NCBI GenBank assembly: GCA_036257595.1
Contig: DATAFF010000161.1
Span: 1-7,493 of the forward strand
DNA: 7,493 nt
Source: DATAFF01 sp036257595
GTDB lineage: Bacteria > Pseudomonadota > Alphaproteobacteria > Rhizobiales > Aestuariivirgaceae
Direction: 5' to 3'
This document shows positions 5,555-7,493 of the stretch, one piece after another. Position numbers and translations under genes: made by a program. The notes under the pieces are model-generated. The model worked only from the letters and a program-made list of their open reading frames with translations. It did no database searches and had not been told where the DNA came from. The number at the start of each line of letters is the position of its first letter. Positions within the stretch are counted from its first letter, which is position 1.

Positions 5555-6445
5555 ATGGACGCCTTGGAAGACCTTGCCCTCGAGAAAGCCGAGAGCCGCG
5601 CCGCCTTCGAGGCCTTGCGCGACGCGCTTCTCCGCCGTTTCGAGGCGCTGGAGGACGCGCTCGCCGCGACGCCGCTCGCCGCCCGCCCGCCCGGCCGGTT
5701 TGAATTGACGCCGTGGCAGCGCCAATTGGAGGGCGCGGAACCCGGCGGCGGCGGGGTGACGGCGATGATGGCCGGCCGAGTGTTCGAGAAGGTCGGCGTC
5801 CATGTTTCGACCGTGTTCGGCGCATTCAGCCCGGAATTCCGCAAGCAGATCCCGGGTGCGGAGGAGAATGGCCGGTTCTTCGCGACCGGCATCTCGCTGA
5901 TCGCCCACCCGTTCAATCCCAATGTTCCCGCCGCCCACATGAACCTGCGTTTCGTGGTGACCACCAAATGGTGGTTCGGCGGCGGTGGCGACCTCACCCC
6001 GGTCCTCGCCCGGCGGCGCACCGCCGAGGACCCCGACACGCGCGCCTTCCATGCCGCCATGGAAGAGGTCTGCCGCCGCCATGCCAATGCCGACTACCGG
6101 CGCTTCAAGGCATGGTGCGACGAGTATTTCTACCTGCCGCACCGCGGCGAGCCCCGCGGCGTCGGCGGCATCTTCTTCGACTGGCTGAACAGCGGCAGCT
6201 TCGCTGACGACCTCGCCTTTGCCCGCGATGTCGGCCAGGGCTTCGCCGAGGTCTATGCCGGGCTCGTCGCGCGCAACATGAATCTCCCCTTCAGCGATGC
6301 CGATCGCGACGAGCAGCTCGTCCGCCGCGGCCGCTATGTCGAGTTCAACCTGCTTTATGATCGCGGCACCCTGTTCGGCCTCAAGACCGGCGGCAATGTC
6401 GACTCGATCCTCTCCTCCATGCCCCCGCTGGTGAAATGGCCGTGA
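5555..6445 (+). CDS. hemF: Oxygen-dependent coproporphyrinogen III oxidase
   Basis: HemF uses O2 to oxidatively decarboxylate the ring A and B propionates of coproporphyrinogen III, giving protoporphyrinogen IX for haem (and, in phototrophs, bacteriochlorophyll) synthesis in the cytoplasm. The 296 residues cover the whole family fold. Conserved blocks are HVSTVFGAFSPEF near 83-95, HPFNPNVPAAHMNLRF at 118-133, WWFGGGGDLTP at 139-149, the family signature at 185-209 (starts KAWC, has HRGEPRG, ends GGIFFD), RRGRYVEFNL near 257-266, and YDRGTLFGLKTGG near 268-280. All match without gaps. The protein ends at PPLVKWP, lacking the roughly 20-residue tail of the E. coli enzyme; from memory this short end is normal in rhizobial HemF, so I do not call it truncated. 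It is transcribed away from petABC and overlaps the next gene. Requirement for O2 implies aerobic or microaerobic use; an anaerobic HemN, if present, is elsewhere. Confidence 0.98.
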   Translation: MDALEDLALEKAESRAAFEALRDALLRRFEALEDALAATPLAARPPGRFELTPWQRQLEGAEPGGGGVTAMMAGRVFEKVGVHVSTVFGAFSPEFRKQIPGAEENGRFFATGISLIAHPFNPNVPAAHMNLRFVVTTKWWFGGGGDLTPVLARRRTAEDPDTRAFHAAMEEVCRRHANADYRRFKAWCDEYFYLPHRGEPRGVGGIFFDWLNSGSFADDLAFARDVGQGFAEVYAGLVARNMNLPFSDADRDEQLVRRGRYVEFNLLYDRGTLFGLKTGGNVDSILSSMPPLVKWP

Positions 6446-7493
6446 GCCGCGAGCCGAGCCGGGCAGGGGAGCGCGGCTCGCTCAGGAACCTCATCGCCGC
6501 GATCGCCACCATCGTCGTCGCCGATATCGGCTTCGGCCTGACCTATCCGCTGCTCAATGTCATTCTCGAGTCCCGCCGCATCGACGCCGCGGTTATCGGC
6601 CTCAACGCCGCCATGGGCCCGCTCGGCATCATCCTCTCCGGGCCGTTGATCCCGCGCCTTGCCGCCCGCTTCGGCGGCAGACCGCTGGCGCTCGCCGCGA
6701 TGATCGCCATCATCCTGGTGCTGCTGAGCTTTCCGCTGTTCCCCGCCATCGAGATGTGGTTCGTGACCCGGTTTCTCTTCGGCGTCGCCGGCGGCACCCT
6801 CTACACGCTGAGCGAGGCCTGGATCCTCGGCTTTGCCCCGCCCGACGCCCGCGGCCGGGTCGCCGCCATCTACGGCTCCATGCTGTCGCTCGGCTTCTCC
6901 GCCGGTCCGTTCCTTCTGCCCTATACCGGCGTCGAGGGCTGGCTTCCCTTCGTGCTGGCCGCCATGCTGGTGGCGGTCAGCGCCTTGCCGCTCCTCTTCA
7001 TCGACCTCGACGATGGCCGGCACGAGCACGCCGGCGGCACCACCATGCTGGGTTTTGTCCGCCGCGCTCCGCTCCTGCTGTTCGCCGTCGCAACCCTCAC
7101 CATGTTCGATGCGGTGATGCTCGCCTTCTTTCCGATCTTCGGCCTGCGCAGCGGCCTCGACCTCAAGACCGCGTCATGGGCGCTGGCGGTGGCGATCGCC
7201 GGCAATGCCGTGCTGCAATATCCGGTTGGGTGGCTCGCCGACCGCTGGTCGCGCCAGGGCGTGCTGTGGATCGCCGCGATCGCCACCCCGCTTCTCGCCA
7301 TGTCGCTGCCCTTCGTGGTAACGACCCCGCTGCTCTGGCCGGTGGCGCTGCTGCTCGGCACCTCGGCCTACGCCGTCTACATCATCGCCATGACGGTCAT
7401 GGCCGACCGCTTCCAGGGAACCGACCTGGTCGCAGGCTCGGCCGCCTTCGGTGCCATGTGGGGGGTGGGCGGCATCGTTGGCCCGCCTGTTGC
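6436..7493 (+). CDS. MFS transporter, partial (3' end beyond the window)
   Basis: An open frame of 352 codons runs off the window end with no stop. The product is a polytopic inner-membrane protein with about ten predicted helices visible. Helices lie roughly at residues 18-38, 52-72, 83-103, 107-127, 143-163, 168-189, 211-231, 246-266, 276-296 and 300-322. A charged loop (DLDDGRHEH, about 190-198) falls between helices 6 and 7, as in the major facilitator superfamily. The helix 2-3 loop (PRLAARFGGRPL) and its repeat in the second half (VGWLADRWSRQG) are the MFS motif A pair. SEAWI near 126-130 recalls the YcaD-like branch, a weaker assignment. The substrate is unknown. The ATG overlaps hemF by 10 bases; a GTG at 6442 (4-base overlap) is an alternative, and neither has a clear ribosome site, suggesting coupling to hemF translation. 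A complete protein of about 390-400 residues would be expected. Confidence 0.88.
   Translation, partial: MAVSREPSRAGERGSLRNLIAAIATIVVADIGFGLTYPLLNVILESRRIDAAVIGLNAAMGPLGIILSGPLIPRLAARFGGRPLALAAMIAIILVLLSFPLFPAIEMWFVTRFLFGVAGGTLYTLSEAWILGFAPPDARGRVAAIYGSMLSLGFSAGPFLLPYTGVEGWLPFVLAAMLVAVSALPLLFIDLDDGRHEHAGGTTMLGFVRRAPLLLFAVATLTMFDAVMLAFFPIFGLRSGLDLKTASWALAVAIAGNAVLQYPVGWLADRWSRQGVLWIAAIATPLLAMSLPFVVTTPLLWPVALLLGTSAYAVYIIAMTVMADRFQGTDLVAGSAAFGAMWGVGGIVGPPV

Noticed and set aside
6355..7029. A 224-codon open frame on the minus strand opposite the MFS gene and hemF end
   Set aside because: It spans the hemF/MFS junction in antisense and is Gly/Glu/Asp/His-rich with no domain; the plus-strand MFS frame has clear membrane helices and MFS motifs.

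Overview
The window is a GC-rich, gene-dense stretch that looks like the chromosome of an alphaproteobacterium, most likely Hyphomicrobiales (Rhizobiales) or a purple non-sulfur relative. The evidence is a petABC cytochrome bc1 operon with alphaproteobacterial-type proteins, a neighbouring apt gene, an aerobic HemF, and strong G/C bias at third codon positions. Cytochrome b and cytochrome c1 are separate genes here. That argues against Bradyrhizobium/Rhodopseudomonas-type genomes, where the two are made as one fbcH polyprotein. The species cannot be fixed from the sequence alone.

Layout. The minus strand carries two gene sets, read right to left. First is petA-petB-petC (Rieske protein, cytochrome b, cytochrome c1; about 5424 down to 2715). 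Then come 112 bases filled mostly by an inverted heptad repeat, followed by mtnP-apt-mtnA (2602 down to 50). A second copy of the same repeat lies at the left edge of the window and runs into the 3' end of mtnA. To the right, a 130-base divergent region (5425-5554) separates petA from hemF on the plus strand. hemF overlaps the start of an MFS transporter gene that is cut off by the window end at 7493.

How the genes work together. petABC is the complete three-subunit ubiquinol:cytochrome c oxidoreductase of the respiratory (or photosynthetic) chain. HemF makes protoporphyrinogen IX precursors, and the complex needs haem b and haem c, so the divergent pairing makes functional sense. mtnP-apt-mtnA clears methylthioadenosine, a by-product of polyamine and homoserine-lactone synthesis: MtnP splits it, Apt returns the adenine to AMP, and MtnA isomerises the methylthioribose-1-phosphate. 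The later methionine-salvage genes are not visible here.

All seven complete genes are conserved housekeeping families with intact catalytic or cofactor residues, and I found no new enzyme system. The most unusual signal is the pair of heptad (TAGGCAG) inverted repeats at the 3' ends of both minus-strand operons. They share loop sequence, one shows a compensated base change in its stem, and one supplies the last codons and the stop codon of mtnA.
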